Of a stretch of DNA of 64,000 nucleotides, positions 1-8,912 are shown in pieces. Below the pieces are notes generated by a model. It worked only from the letters and a program-made list of their open reading frames with translations. It searched no databases and was not told where the DNA came from. Made by a program: the position numbers and the translations under genes. Source of the stretch: JAWWPG01 sp033850885 (GTDB lineage Bacteria > Actinomycetota > Actinomycetes > Propionibacteriales > Nocardioidaceae); the NCBI GenBank assembly GCA_033850885.1, contig JAWWPG010000021.1, positions 112,668 through 176,667 of the forward strand. Reading direction: 5' to 3'. Position 1 is the stretch's first letter, and the number at the start of each line of letters is the position of its first letter.

Positions 1-1884
1 GAGCTCGGCCGTCGCGTTCCGGTCCGAAAGCACGACCACCCGGGCGCCCGCCTCGATCGCCTGCACGGTCTGGTCGCAGAGCTCGGCGAGGCGGGTCTCG
101 AGGGCCGGCCCTCCCCCGCCCACCGGGTAGATCCCGCGCAGGACGTGCGTCGCGTAGCCGGGCAGGTCGCCGTCGCGGTTGATGTGGAGGATCTTGGCGA
201 GCTCGTCGTTGTCGATGACCGGGAACGGCAGCACGACCTGGCGGCAGGAGGACGGCCCGGGTGCCAGCAGGTTCGCCTCGGGGCCGATCGTGCCCGCCAG
301 CGACGTGACGAGCTCCTCCCGGATCGAGTCCAGCGGCGGGTTGGTGACCTGGGCGAACAGCTGGCTGAAGTAGTCGAACAGCAGCCTGGGACGCATCGAG
401 AGGACGGCGATCGGGGTGTCGGTGCCCATGGACCCGGTGGGTTCGGCCCCGTTGACGGCCATCGGGGCGAGCAGCAGCCTCAGCTCCTCCTGCGTGTAGC
501 CGAAGATCTGCTGCCGGCGGGCGACCGAGACCCGAGTGTGGACGACGTGCTGGCGAGACGGGAGCTGCGGCAGCCGGATCAGCCCCGCGTGCAGCCACTC
601 GTCGTACGGATGCTGGGCCGCCAGCCCGTCCTTGACCTCGTCGTCCTCGACGATTCGCCCCTCGTCGAGGTCGACCAGGAACATCCGGCCGGGTTGCAGC
701 CGGCCCTTGGAGACGATCGACTCCGGCGGGAGGTCGAGAACGCCCACCTCGGATGCCAGCACGACGAGCCCGGCGTCGGTGACCCAGTACCGTGCCGGCC
801 GGAGACCGTTGCGGTCGAGGACAGCGCCCACCTGGCGGCCGTTGGAGAACACCACACAGGCGGGCCCGTCCCAGGGCTCCATCAGTGTCGAATGGAACTC
901 GTAGAACGCCCGCCGCTCCGGCTTCAGCTCCGCGTTGTTCTCCCACGCCTCGGGGATCATCATCAGCATCGCGTGCGGAAGGGAGCGGCCGCTGAGGTGC
1001 AGCAGCTCGAGCACCTCGTCGAACGTCGCCGAGTCCGACGCCCCGGGCGTGCACACCGGGTAGATCCTGTCCAGGTCGCCGGGAAGCGCATCGCTGGCCA
1101 ACAACGCCTCCCGGGCGCGCATCCAGTTCCGGTTGCCGCGAACAGTGTTGATCTCCCCGTTGTGGGCAACCAACCGGTAGGGGTGTGCGAGCGGCCACGA
1201 GGGAAACGTGTTCGTGCTGAAGCGGGAGTGCACGATGGCGAGCGCCGACGTCAGCCGCTCGTCGACCAGATCCGGGTAGAAGGCGTCGAGCTGGTCTGTC
1301 GTCAGCATCCCCTTGTAGACGAGGGTCTGCGTGGACAGGGACGGGAAGTAGACATCGGCCTCGTGCTCGACGCGTTTGCGCAGGCAGAACGCCCGCCGCT
1401 CCAGGACCGCGCCTCCCTCGGAGGCGGCGGATGCGCCGATCACGAGCTGGACGATGCTCGGCATGCAGTCCCGGGCCGTCGCCCCGACCACCTCGGGGCG
1501 AGTCGGTACGTTGCGCCACCCGAGCAGGCGCAGACCCTCGTCGCGGACCAGATCCGCGATTTGGCGCCGGGTCTTGCTGGCCGCCTCCGCGTCGGCGGGA
1601 AGGAACGCCGTGCCGACCGCATAGTCACCTTGGGGTGGCAGGTCGAACTCGCAGACCTGCCGGAGGAAGCCGTCGGGCACCTGAACCATCAGGCCGGAGC
1701 CGTCGCCGGAGTCCGGGTCCGCTCCCGATGCCCCGCGATGGTTGAGGTTGCGAAGCGCGGTCAGCGCCTGCTCGATGATGCGGTGGGACGGCGCGCCGGT
1801 GAGGGTGGCAACCAGCGCGACCCCGCACGAGTCGTGCTCGTGGGCGCCGTCGTAGAGGCCTTGGGGTGGCGGGACTGTGCGCAT
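1..1884 (-). CDS. gltB: glutamate synthase large subunit, N-terminal part (truncated by window edge)
   Basis: Large subunit of NADPH-type glutamate synthase, which hydrolyses glutamine and uses the ammonia to convert 2-oxoglutarate to glutamate. The 628 codons in the window cover the class II glutamine amidotransferase domain and the start of the central region; the synthase core lies beyond the left edge. The start ATG at 1884 has a GGGAGG ribosome site. The reading frame begins MRTVPPPQGLYDG and reaches HEHDSCGVAL, where Cys20 is the expected N-terminal nucleophile once a short propeptide is removed. Motifs such as HSRFSTNTFPSWPLAHP and AHNGEINTVRGN are typical of GltB. The frame is open to base 1 with no stop, so it is cut by the window, not broken. 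Confidence 0.95.
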   Translation of the reverse strand, partial: MRTVPPPQGLYDGAHEHDSCGVALVATLTGAPSHRIIEQALTALRNLNHRGASGADPDSGDGSGLMVQVPDGFLRQVCEFDLPPQGDYAVGTAFLPADAEAASKTRRQIADLVRDEGLRLLGWRNVPTRPEVVGATARDCMPSIVQLVIGASAASEGGAVLERRAFCLRKRVEHEADVYFPSLSTQTLVYKGMLTTDQLDAFYPDLVDERLTSALAIVHSRFSTNTFPSWPLAHPYRLVAHNGEINTVRGNRNWMRAREALLASDALPGDLDRIYPVCTPGASDSATFDEVLELLHLSGRSLPHAMLMMIPEAWENNAELKPERRAFYEFHSTLMEPWDGPACVVFSNGRQVGAVLDRNGLRPARYWVTDAGLVVLASEVGVLDLPPESIVSKGRLQPGRMFLVDLDEGRIVEDDEVKDGLAAQHPYDEWLHAGLIRLPQLPSRQHVVHTRVSVARRQQIFGYTQEELRLLLAPMAVNGAEPTGSMGTDTPIAVLSMRPRLLFDYFSQLFAQVTNPPLDSIREELVTSLAGTIGPEANLLAPGPSSCRQVVLPFPVIDNDELAKILHINRDGDLPGYATHVLRGIYPVGGGGPALETRLAELCDQTVQAIEAGARVVVLSDRNATAEL

Positions 1885-2031
1885 CGGCAGCCTCCCGTTG
1901 TCGGTCGCCGGCCTCGGCTGCGCGGCGCTCGTCCACGGGGACGGCCTCGCCCTCGCGGAGACTCGAGAATACCCGGACAACTGCCATTCCCGTGGCAGCC
2001 GCCATGATATGGACGGCGGTGAGCCCGCCGC

Positions 2032-2766
2032 TCAGGAGATGGAGGCGCCGACCACGTTCCCGACCAGGTAGGTCAACCCGGCAGCGGCGGCGCCGAGGAT
2101 GAGCTGTCGCAGACCGCCGTACCACCAGGACCGCACGGTCACCCGCGAGACCAGCGCACCGCAGCCGAACAGCGCGAGCAGGCTCACGATCATGGCGGGC
2201 AACAGGGAGCTGGCTCCGAGCAGGAACGGGATCAGCGGGAGCAGCGCTCCCAGGGCGAACGACACGAACGACGAGCCGGCGGCCACCAGCGGGCTCGGCA
2301 GATGGTCGAGGTCAGCGCCGAACTCCTCGCGGGAGTGCACCGCCACCGCAGTCTCAGGGTCCTCGTGGACCTGCGCGGCCATCGCCGCGGCGAGCTCGGG
2401 CTCGATCCCGCGGTCCATGTACATCTGAGCCAGCTCGGCCTCCTCCGCCTCGGGACGCAGCCGGATCTCGCGTCGCTCGATCTCGATCTCGGCGCGGGTG
2501 TACTCGGCCTGACTCGCGACCGAGGTGTACTCGCCGGCCGCCATCGAGAACGCCCCGGCGGCAAGACCGGCGAGCCCCGCAAGCACCACGGCGTTGGACT
2601 CGTCGCCCTTGGTGCCACCGACGATGCCGGCGATCAGGGCGAAGTTCGACACCAGCCCGTCCATCGCCCCGAAGACGGCCGGCCGCAGCCAGCCCCCGGT
2701 CACGTCGCCGTGCTCGTGCGGAGGCTCCTCCACGCCGTCGGCACCGGCTGGTGGCGTGTCGCTCAT
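2032..2766 (-). CDS. VIT1/CCC1 family metal transporter
   Basis: A 244-residue membrane protein of the VIT1/CCC1 family, known for Fe2+/Mn2+ transport. The N-terminal segment (about 25-75) carries the family signature around GAMDGLVSNFALIAGI and AGEYTSVASQ. A charged cytoplasmic helical stretch follows (about 85-150, rich in Glu, such as RAEIEIERREIRLRPEAEEAE), then three hydrophobic helices to the C-terminus. In the family this acidic middle region binds metal. Its ATG overlaps the lgt stop by four bases, so it is probably translated with lgt. The substrate cannot be told from sequence. The 147 bases between this gene and gltB show nothing beyond the gltB ribosome site. Confidence 0.88.
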   Translation of the reverse strand: MSDTPPAGADGVEEPPHEHGDVTGGWLRPAVFGAMDGLVSNFALIAGIVGGTKGDESNAVVLAGLAGLAAGAFSMAAGEYTSVASQAEYTRAEIEIERREIRLRPEAEEAELAQMYMDRGIEPELAAAMAAQVHEDPETAVAVHSREEFGADLDHLPSPLVAAGSSFVSFALGALLPLIPFLLGASSLLPAMIVSLLALFGCGALVSRVTVRSWWYGGLRQLILGAAAAGLTYLVGNVVGASIS

Positions 2767-3722
2767 GTCTCGGCTCCCTCGTGCTTCTCGGGCGGAGTCT
2801 CCTCACCCGCTGCGAGGTTCTCGGCGTCTCCCGACTCGTCGTCAGCCGGCTCGACATGGTCCGCAGCAACGTCGCCTTCGCCTTCCGGCTCCTCCCCGTC
2901 GTCCCCCTGTACGACGACCTCCCGCCCGGGATGCCGCCTCGCGCTCACCACGAAGTAGCAGGCTGCGAGCAGGAACACGACGACCGAGGTCCAGACGTTG
3001 AGCCGCACCCCGAAGAGGTGGTTAGCGGTGTCGATGCGGAGGTACTCGATCCAGCCCCGTCCGACGGTGTACGCCATGACGTACAACGCGAACGCACGTC
3101 CGTACCCGAGCTTGAAGCGCCGGTCGGCCCAGATGACCAGGCCGGCCACGCCGAGGTCCCAGATCGACTCGTAGAGGAACGTCGGCTGGTAGGTCGCATA
3201 CCGCTGCAGTCCCGGCTCGCGGTGGGCGGGGTCGATCCGCACCGCCCACGGCAGCGTGCTGGGCTTCCCGTACAGCTCCTGGTTGAAGTAGTTCCCCCAC
3301 CGCCCGATCGCCTGGGCGAGCGCGATCCCCGGCGCGCAGGCGTCGGCGACCGCGCGGAACGGGACCCGCAAGCGCCGGCAGGCGATGTACGCCCCGAGCG
3401 CCCCGAGCGCGATCGCGCCCCAGATGCCGAGCCCGCCCCGCCAGATGTACAGGGCAGCCCACGGGTCCTTGCCGGCCGCGAAGTAGAGCTCAGGGTCGGT
3501 GACGACGTGGTAGAGCCTCGCGCCGATGAGCCCGAAGGGCACCGCCCAGATCGCGATGTCGCTGATCGTGCCCGGTCGGCCACCTCGCCGCACCCACCGG
3601 CGTTCGCCCACCCAGATCGCGACGACGACACCGAGCAGGATGCACAACGCGTAGGCACGAACCGGCAGCGGCCCGAGGTGCCACACCCCTTCTCCGGGGC
3701 TGGGGATGGAGGCGAGGTTCAT
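2763..3722 (-). CDS. lgt: prolipoprotein diacylglyceryl transferase Lgt
   Basis: Transfers diacylglycerol from phosphatidylglycerol to the lipobox cysteine of prolipoproteins, the first step of lipoprotein maturation at the membrane. The protein has 319 residues, several membrane helices and the Lgt signature GRWGNYFNQELYG at about 140-152. The last 60 residues form an acidic, low-complexity tail (DDGEEPEGEGD and similar) not needed by the family core and seen in other actinobacterial Lgt proteins. The gene lies downstream of a SCO1-type lipoprotein gene whose product is a likely substrate; lspA, the next enzyme of the pathway, is at 17.5 kb. Confidence 0.95.
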   Translation of the reverse strand: MNLASIPSPGEGVWHLGPLPVRAYALCILLGVVVAIWVGERRWVRRGGRPGTISDIAIWAVPFGLIGARLYHVVTDPELYFAAGKDPWAALYIWRGGLGIWGAIALGALGAYIACRRLRVPFRAVADACAPGIALAQAIGRWGNYFNQELYGKPSTLPWAVRIDPAHREPGLQRYATYQPTFLYESIWDLGVAGLVIWADRRFKLGYGRAFALYVMAYTVGRGWIEYLRIDTANHLFGVRLNVWTSVVVFLLAACYFVVSARRHPGREVVVQGDDGEEPEGEGDVAADHVEPADDESGDAENLAAGEETPPEKHEGAET

Positions 3723-3759
3723 CGCGGGTCACGCTACCTCGCCGCGGCGGTCCCCGGCG

Positions 3760-4422
3760 TCATGGCCCCGCGAGCTCGAGGATGTCCGAGACGATGTCCC
3801 GGACCGGGGTGCCCTGGGTCCAGATCACCGGTGCCCGGTCGCCGCGGAAGCCGATCACCTGCGAGCTGTGGCCGACGTCGTACCCGCCGCCGGGCAGCCG
3901 GTGCTTACCGGTTATCGCGACGCCCATGGCCTTACCCGCTGCGATGATGTCGGGGAGGCTGCCTCGAAGGCCGACGAACGACGGGTTGAAGCGCGACAGG
4001 TAGGTGCGGAGCACCTCGTCGGAGTCGCGCGCCGGGTCGGTGGTGACGAACAGCACCTGCGTCTTCGCCCGGACCGCCGCGGGCAGCTTCTGGTAGACCG
4101 ACGCCAGCTCGCTCAGCACGAGGGGGCACTCGTCCGGGCAGTTCGTGTAGCCGAAGAACACGAGGGTGACGGGGTGGGCGGTGTCGCCGACGAGGTTGAA
4201 GGGCTGACCGTTGTCCGCGGTCAGGGTGATGTTCGGCATCCGGTACGGCTCTGGGAGCTCGGCACCGCGGTAGGCAGAGTCGTCGCTCAGCCCGGAGATC
4301 TCGACACCCGCCGGGTTGCTGCGTCCGCGCTGCGCACCGCTGGCGCCGGCGCAGCCCGTCAGGAGGCTGAGAACGACCACGGCCACGGCGGCGTACTCGA
4401 GCCGGCGGCCTGCTCTGCTCAT
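3760..4422 (-). CDS. SCO1/SenC family copper-chaperone lipoprotein
   Basis: A 220-residue thioredoxin-fold protein of the SCO1/SenC/PrrC family, which helps insert copper into cytochrome c oxidase. The N-terminus is a lipoprotein signal with lipobox LLTGC and modified Cys24. The copper-binding CxxxC appears as NCPDECP (Cys95, Cys99), and the third ligand is probably His185 in DVGHSSQ. It sits between trpA and lgt on the same strand with short gaps. The link to Lgt is that this protein needs lipidation. Redox-only SCO proteins are an alternative to a copper metallochaperone role. Confidence 0.9.
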   Translation of the reverse strand: MSRAGRRLEYAAVAVVVLSLLTGCAGASGAQRGRSNPAGVEISGLSDDSAYRGAELPEPYRMPNITLTADNGQPFNLVGDTAHPVTLVFFGYTNCPDECPLVLSELASVYQKLPAAVRAKTQVLFVTTDPARDSDEVLRTYLSRFNPSFVGLRGSLPDIIAAGKAMGVAITGKHRLPGGGYDVGHSSQVIGFRGDRAPVIWTQGTPVRDIVSDILELAGP

Positions 4423-4446
4423 ACCAACTGAACTCTCCGGTCCGCT

Positions 4447-5244
4447 TCAGAGTTCCGCTCTGACCCCGCGGGAGAGGTCCTCCGCGAGCTCGGACACGGC
4501 CTTCAAGGCCGCCGCTGCCCCGTCGGCCTGCTGTACCTGCGCGACGAAGGCGCTGCCGACGATCACCGCGTCCGCGTACGTCGCGACCTCACCCGCCTGG
4601 CGTCCGTTGGAGACCCCTAGACCCACCCCGACCGGCTGGTCGGTGACCTCGCGCAGCCTGGCGACCAGCGCCGGCGCGGCGTCGCTCGTCGACGATCGGG
4701 CGCCGGTCACGCCCATCACAGCGGTCGCGTAGACGAACCCGCGGCAGGCGGCGGACGTGCTGCGCAGCCGCTCGACGGTAGACGACGGCGCCACCAGGAA
4801 GACCTTGTCCAGGTCGTGGGCGTCAGCCGCGGCCATCCACTCGGCCGCCTCGTCGGGGATCAGGTCCGGCGTGATCAGCCCGGACCCGCCGGCGGCGGCC
4901 AGCCGGGCGGCGAACCGCTCGACGCCGTACCTCTCGACGGGGTTCCAGTACGTCATCAGCAGCGTCGGCGCGCGGGGGGCGACGGCCTCGACGACGCGCA
5001 GCACATCGCTGACGCGGGTGCCGCCGGCCAGCGCCACCTCGGCGGCGGCCTGGATGGTCGGGCCGTCCATCACGGGGTCCGAGTAGGGCAGGCCGATCTC
5101 GATCACGTCGACTCCGGAGTCGACGAGGGCGAACGCGAGGTCGATCGACCCGGCGACCGTCGGGAACCCGGCGGGCAGGTACCCCACGAGGGCGGCCCGC
5201 CCTTCGCCCCGCGCACCCACGATCGTGTCGCCGGCGGACCTCAC
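4447..5244 (-). CDS. trpA: tryptophan synthase alpha chain
   Basis: Cleaves indole-3-glycerol phosphate to indole and glyceraldehyde 3-phosphate. I chose the GTG at 5244 because it overlaps the trpB stop (GTGA) and gives 265 residues, the usual family length; the frame is open further upstream but that part is trpB-shadowing sequence. The catalytic Glu and Asp fall at Glu49 (VIEIGLPYSDP) and Asp60 (PVMDGP), and the motif LMTYWNP is present. Together with trpB and trpC it forms a compact minus-strand operon with 4-base overlaps, so the alpha and beta subunits of the channelled complex are made together. Confidence 0.96.
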   Translation of the reverse strand: MRSAGDTIVGARGEGRAALVGYLPAGFPTVAGSIDLAFALVDSGVDVIEIGLPYSDPVMDGPTIQAAAEVALAGGTRVSDVLRVVEAVAPRAPTLLMTYWNPVERYGVERFAARLAAAGGSGLITPDLIPDEAAEWMAAADAHDLDKVFLVAPSSTVERLRSTSAACRGFVYATAVMGVTGARSSTSDAAPALVARLREVTDQPVGVGLGVSNGRQAGEVATYADAVIVGSAFVAQVQQADGAAAALKAVSELAEDLSRGVRAEL

Positions 5245-6452
5245 CGCCGCTCGTCCTCGCCGAGGAGCCCGAACCACTCGGCGGCGGTGTTCATGTCCTT
5301 GTCTCCTCGCCCCGACAGGCACACGAGCAGCGTCGGGCCGCCGTCGAGCTCGCGGGCGACCTGCCGGGCGCCGGCCAGGGCGTGCGCGCTCTCGATCGCG
5401 GGGATGATCCCTTCCGTGCGGGTGAGCAGCGCCATCGCGTCCATCGCCTCGGCGTCACTGATCGGCCGGTACGTCGCCCTGCCGCTGTCGTGCAGCCACG
5501 CGTGCTCAGGCCCGACGCCGGGATAGTCCAGGCCGGCGGAGATCGAGTGTGACTCGACGGTTTGGCCGTCCTCGTCCTGGAGAAGGTAGGAACGCGTGCC
5601 GTGGAGCACGCCCACCTGGCCCGCCGTGATCGTCGAGGCGTGCCGGCCGGTCTCGAACCCGTCGCCGCCGGCTTCGAAGCCGTAGAGCCGCACGTCGTCG
5701 TCGGGCACGAACGCGGTGAACAGCCCGATCGCGTTCGACCCGCCGCCGACGCACGCGAGCGCCGCGTCCGGCAGTTTCCCGGTCTTGTCCAGACACTGGC
5801 TACGGGCCTCGTCCCCGATCCCCCGGGTGAAGTCCCGCACCAGGGACGGGAACGGGTGCGGGCCAGCCGCCGTGCCGAGCAGGTAGTGCGTGGAGTCGAC
5901 GTTGGCGACCCAGTCCCGCAGCGCCTCGTTGATCGCGTCCTTCAAGGTGCGGCTGCCGGTGGTGACCGGGACGACCTCGGCGCCGAGCATCCGCATCCGG
6001 GCGACGTTCAGCGCCTGCCGCGCGGTGTCGACCTCGCCCATGTAGACGATGCAGTCCAGCCCGAAGTAGGCGCAGGCGGTTGCGGTCGCCACGCCGTGCT
6101 GGCCGGCTCCCGTCTCGGCGATCACCCGGCGCTTGCCCATCCTGGTCGTCAGCAGCGCCTGGCCGAGCACGTTGCGGATCTTGTGCGCCCCGGTGTGGTT
6201 GAGGTCCTCGCGCTTGAGGAGCACCCGGGCCCCAACCGCCTCCGAGAACCGCTCTGCGTCGTAGAGCAGGCTCGGCAGGCCGGCGTAATCCCTCAGCAGC
6301 CGGTCGAACTCGCCACGGAACCCGTCGTCCACCATCGCCTGCCGCCAGAACTCGGCGAGCTCGTCGAGGGGCGCGACGAGTGCCTCCGGCATGAAGCGGC
6401 CGCCGAAGCGACCGAAATGCCCGGTGGCGTCAGGGACAGCGCCGATGGTCAA
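5241..6452 (-). CDS. trpB: tryptophan synthase beta chain
   Basis: PLP enzyme condensing indole with serine to tryptophan. It has 403 residues. The PLP lysine is Lys91 in LNHTGAHKIRNVLGQAL, the phosphate-binding glycine loop is CVGGGSNAIG, and ETGAGQHGVA is the conserved beta-chain motif; all are intact. The N-terminal FGRFGGRFMPEAL is also typical. It follows trpC with a 4-base ATGA overlap and precedes trpA with a GTGA overlap. No attenuator leader was seen before the operon. Confidence 0.97.
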   Translation of the reverse strand: MTIGAVPDATGHFGRFGGRFMPEALVAPLDELAEFWRQAMVDDGFRGEFDRLLRDYAGLPSLLYDAERFSEAVGARVLLKREDLNHTGAHKIRNVLGQALLTTRMGKRRVIAETGAGQHGVATATACAYFGLDCIVYMGEVDTARQALNVARMRMLGAEVVPVTTGSRTLKDAINEALRDWVANVDSTHYLLGTAAGPHPFPSLVRDFTRGIGDEARSQCLDKTGKLPDAALACVGGGSNAIGLFTAFVPDDDVRLYGFEAGGDGFETGRHASTITAGQVGVLHGTRSYLLQDEDGQTVESHSISAGLDYPGVGPEHAWLHDSGRATYRPISDAEAMDAMALLTRTEGIIPAIESAHALAGARQVARELDGGPTLLVCLSGRGDKDMNTAAEWFGLLGEDERR

Positions 6453-7255
6453 TGCCGTTGCCTCAGAGCTGGATGCGCCCCGGCGGCGACCATGTCTGCT
6501 ACCGCGGTGCGCGGGTCCTTCCCCTTCACGAGCGTCTCTCCGACCAGCACGACGTCCGCACCGTTTCGCGCGTACTCCAGGACGTCACGCGGGCCCCGGA
6601 CCCCTGACTCGGCAACCCGAACGATGCCGTCGGGGATGCAGGGCGCCAGCCTGGCGAACACGTCGCGGTCGACCTCGAGGGTGTCGAGGTCGCGGGCGTT
6701 GATGCCGACCAGGTCGGCGCCCGCCTCGACGGCACATGCCAGCTGGTGCGCATCGTGCACCTCGACGAGCGGCGTCAGCCCGATGGACCTGGCACGGTCG
6801 ATCAGCCCGGCCAGCTCGTTCTCGGTGAGTGCGGCCACGATGAGCAGCGCGAGATCCGCGCCGGCCGCCCGTGCCTCCCACAGCTGGTAGGAGCTCACGA
6901 TGAAGTCCTTGCGTAGCACCGGGACGGACACCGCGTGCCGGACCGCCCGCAGGTCGTCGAGGCTGCCGCCGAACTGGCGCTGCTCGGTGAGCACGCTGAT
7001 CGTCGCCGCTCCCCCCGCCTCGAAGTCGGCGGCCAGGGCGGCCGGGTCCGCGATCTCGGCGAGGCGCCCCTTGCTCGGGCTGGCCCGCTTGACCTCGGCA
7101 ATCACCGAGATGCCCTTCGCCCGGAAGCGCGGCATCGGGTCGAGGCATGGGTCCTGGCGGTGGGCCTGCTCCTTGAGCTCGTCGAGTCCGACAGTCTGCT
7201 GACGCTCGGCAAGGTCTTCGCGCACGCCCGCGAGGATCTCGTCAAGGACCCCCAT
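6449..7255 (-). CDS. trpC: indole-3-glycerol phosphate synthase
   Basis: Closes the ring of carboxyphenylamino-deoxyribulose phosphate to indole-3-glycerol phosphate. It has 268 residues and a TIM-barrel. Family motifs are IAEVKRASPSKG, SVLTEQRQFGGS, PVLRKDFIVSSYQ, VGINARDL and VAESGV, covering the catalytic lysines and glutamates. It is a single-domain protein, not fused to TrpF. The gene starts three bases after the HGxxPAAW gene and overlaps trpB by four bases. Confidence 0.96.
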   Translation of the reverse strand: MGVLDEILAGVREDLAERQQTVGLDELKEQAHRQDPCLDPMPRFRAKGISVIAEVKRASPSKGRLAEIADPAALAADFEAGGAATISVLTEQRQFGGSLDDLRAVRHAVSVPVLRKDFIVSSYQLWEARAAGADLALLIVAALTENELAGLIDRARSIGLTPLVEVHDAHQLACAVEAGADLVGINARDLDTLEVDRDVFARLAPCIPDGIVRVAESGVRGPRDVLEYARNGADVVLVGETLVKGKDPRTAVADMVAAGAHPALRQRH

Positions 7256-7257
7256 GT

Positions 7258-7449
7258 TCAGCCGTTACCCATACCCATTGCCCCCATGACCTTACCGACA
7301 ACAGCGGACAACACGAGAATCCCCACCCCGATCCAGAACGTGACCCAGCTTCCGACCACCAGCCCGACGGCCCCGACGAGGAACGCGACAAGCGCGATGC
7401 AGACGGCTGTCCACGCTGCGGGGGTGTTGCCGTGATGCGCCTCGGGCAT
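7258..7449 (-). CDS. HGxxPAAW family small membrane protein
   Basis: A 63-residue protein with the family motif near its N-terminus (HHGNTPAAW) followed by two hydrophobic helices and a short glycine/methionine-rich tail. This family is typical of actinobacteria and is found next to trp genes; no biochemical function is known to me. A GGAG ribosome site lies nine bases before the ATG. It sits immediately before trpC and is probably in the trp operon. Confidence 0.85.
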   Translation of the reverse strand: MPEAHHGNTPAAWTAVCIALVAFLVGAVGLVVGSWVTFWIGVGILVLSAVVGKVMGAMGMGNG

Positions 7450-7493
7450 GGCCGGCTGCTCCTCTCGTCGGCTCCTATTGTGACGTGCGCTGG

Positions 7494-8126
7494 TCAGGGT
7501 GCTTGCGTGGGGTCGCGTCCTTGGTCGATGGCCTGCCAGACGTCGGTCTCGCTGAGCTCCTCGTCGGATTTCGTGGTTGCGGCCTCACCCGCTCCCGGCG
7601 CTCGGGGGGCGTCGTACCGCGAGCCCATGACCGCCCACTGGTCGCCGTATGCGGCTGTTGCCGCCCCGGCGAGGGCCGTGCCGAGAGCGGAGGCAACCAC
7701 CAGCCAGCGCCAGACCTGGGTGCTCGTCCGGTACCCACCGTCCCCGGACCAGCCTTTCGCCGACAGAGCTGAGGTGAGGATCCCTGCCGAGCCGCTGGCG
7801 TCGATGACGGCGACGAGTACACCGACCGAGGCGACCAGGATCGCCGCCCCGAGGCAGCGCCGTACCCAGCCCCGGGTGGCGACGATCGCGCCGAACGCCG
7901 CGAGCAGGACCACGCCGAGCGCCCCAGCCAGCGGCGCGAGATCGGCGCCCGACGCGGACGCGTGGATCGTCGGCAGTCCCCTGGTGGTGGCGGTGGCGGA
8001 GATCCACGGGCGAGAGGCGCCGACCGTGACTCCGGTCGCGCCGAGCAGGCCCACGATGAGCGCGGGGCCGTACAGCCGTCTGCCACTGCCGCGCGCGCCG
8101 TCACCCCGAGGTGTCACGGCACCCAT
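7494..8126 (-). CDS. Trp biosynthesis-associated membrane protein (TIGR02234 type)
   Basis: A 210-residue membrane protein with about four helices. The first contains GPALIVGLLGATGVTVGASRPW, cut here into shorter pieces: GPALIVGLLGATG then VTVGASRPW, the ASRPW motif being typical of the actinobacterial Trp-associated membrane family. The C-terminal 40 residues are polar and probably cytoplasmic. I placed the start at the ATG at 8126; the frame extends upstream but into the divergent promoter region. It is the first gene of the minus-strand run leading to trpC. Its role is unknown; transport or a scaffold for Trp enzymes has been suggested only by context. Confidence 0.8.
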   Translation of the reverse strand: MGAVTPRGDGARGSGRRLYGPALIVGLLGATGVTVGASRPWISATATTRGLPTIHASASGADLAPLAGALGVVLLAAFGAIVATRGWVRRCLGAAILVASVGVLVAVIDASGSAGILTSALSAKGWSGDGGYRTSTQVWRWLVVASALGTALAGAATAAYGDQWAVMGSRYDAPRAPGAGEAATTKSDEELSETDVWQAIDQGRDPTQAP

Positions 8127-8135
8127 TGTGCCGCG

Positions 8136-8146
8136 CTCCGTACGAT
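8136..8146. promoter_or_regulatory. overlapping divergent -10 boxes
   Basis: The sequence TCCGTACGAT holds a plus-strand TACGAT (8141-8146), seven bases before the GTG at 8154, and a minus-strand TACGGA (8136-8141), ten bases before the minus-strand ATG at 8126. The two hexamers share a base pair. The plus-strand spacing is what a leaderless transcript would need. Confidence 0.45.
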
Positions 8147-8153
8147 GAAACGT

Positions 8154-8822
8154 GTGAGTCCCTTCGAGCACGACTACCCGGCCGCACCCGACGAGACGTC
8201 AGTCGCCCAGGTCGAACGGGCCCAGCTGTGCGACCTGTTCGAGCAGGTCGGTCCGCATGCCCCCACCCTGTGCCGCGGCTGGGAGACCCACCACCTCGCC
8301 GCCCATCTGGTGGTCCGCGAGGGCACGCCGCTTGGGATCCTCAAGTCGATGGCGCGCGGCTCCGGCGACGCGGACGTGGAGCGGCTTGCGGGTGAGCGTG
8401 ACTTCGCCTCCCTCGTCGACGAGATCCGCGGCGGTCCCCCGAGGCTGTCCCTGTTCGGGACCGGTCTGACGGACAAGGCGTTCAACGGGCTGGAGTTCCT
8501 CGTCCACCATGAGGACGTACGTCGGGCCCAGGCCGGTTTCGACCTCCGCGACCTGCCGGCGTGGGCGCGGGACGAGGTCTGGAGCGCGCTCAGTCTCGCT
8601 CTGCCCGGGCTGATGCGGAAGGCCCCCGTCGGGGTGGCGCTGCGGCGCAGCGACACCGGTGAGCTGAAGGTCGCCTCCAAGAAGCCCAAGGCCGTCGTCG
8701 TGGCCGGCCTTCCGGCCGAGCTGGCACTGTTCGCCTTCGGCCGGGGGTCGGTCGCCGACGTATCCCTCGACGGCAACCCGGCAGATGTGAAGACGCTCGC
8801 CTCGGCCCACTTCGGCTTCTGA
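8154..8822 (+). CDS. TIGR03085 family metal-binding protein
   Basis: A DinB/mycothiol-maleylpyruvate-isomerase-like protein of the TIGR03085 family, 222 residues. It has the family pattern ERAQLCDLFEQVGPHAPTLC, then W..HHLAAHLVVRE and a later LEFLVHHEDVRRAQ. The spaced histidines are the likely metal ligands of this four-helix fold. The start could be the ATG at 8145 (225 residues), but the GTG at 8154 lies seven bases after TACGAT with no ribosome site for either, so a leaderless GTG start seems better. The function is unknown. It is divergent from the Trp-associated gene. Confidence 0.85.
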   Translation: MSPFEHDYPAAPDETSVAQVERAQLCDLFEQVGPHAPTLCRGWETHHLAAHLVVREGTPLGILKSMARGSGDADVERLAGERDFASLVDEIRGGPPRLSLFGTGLTDKAFNGLEFLVHHEDVRRAQAGFDLRDLPAWARDEVWSALSLALPGLMRKAPVGVALRRSDTGELKVASKKPKAVVVAGLPAELALFAFGRGSVADVSLDGNPADVKTLASAHFGF

Positions 8823-8826
8823 CATT

Positions 8827-8852
8827 CCCGAGGTCGGGTCGACGTCCTCGGG
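8827..8852 (+). terminator. possible stem-loop after the TIGR03085 gene
   Basis: Seven-base inverted repeat CCCGAGG (8827-8833) and CCTCGGG (8846-8852) with a 12-base loop, just after the stop at 8822. There is no T run, so if it terminates it is of the U-less kind common in actinobacteria. Confidence 0.35.
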
Positions 8853-8900
8853 GCTGTCCGGTCGCCGGTTCGGCTCCCGTTTGGGTGGCGAGGGCGGTGT

Positions 8901-8906
8901 TAGGTT
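8901..8906 (+). promoter_or_regulatory. leaderless-type -10 box
   Basis: TAGGTT ending six bases before the GTG at 8913. No ribosome site is present, so the message probably starts at or next to the start codon. Confidence 0.45.
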
Positions 8907-8912
8907 CGACGT

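Noticed and set aside
145..2007. Long plus-strand open frame (620 codons) opposite gltB
   Set aside because: It is antisense to a clear gltB frame, with the Arg/Val/Gly-rich composition expected of a GC-rich shadow frame.
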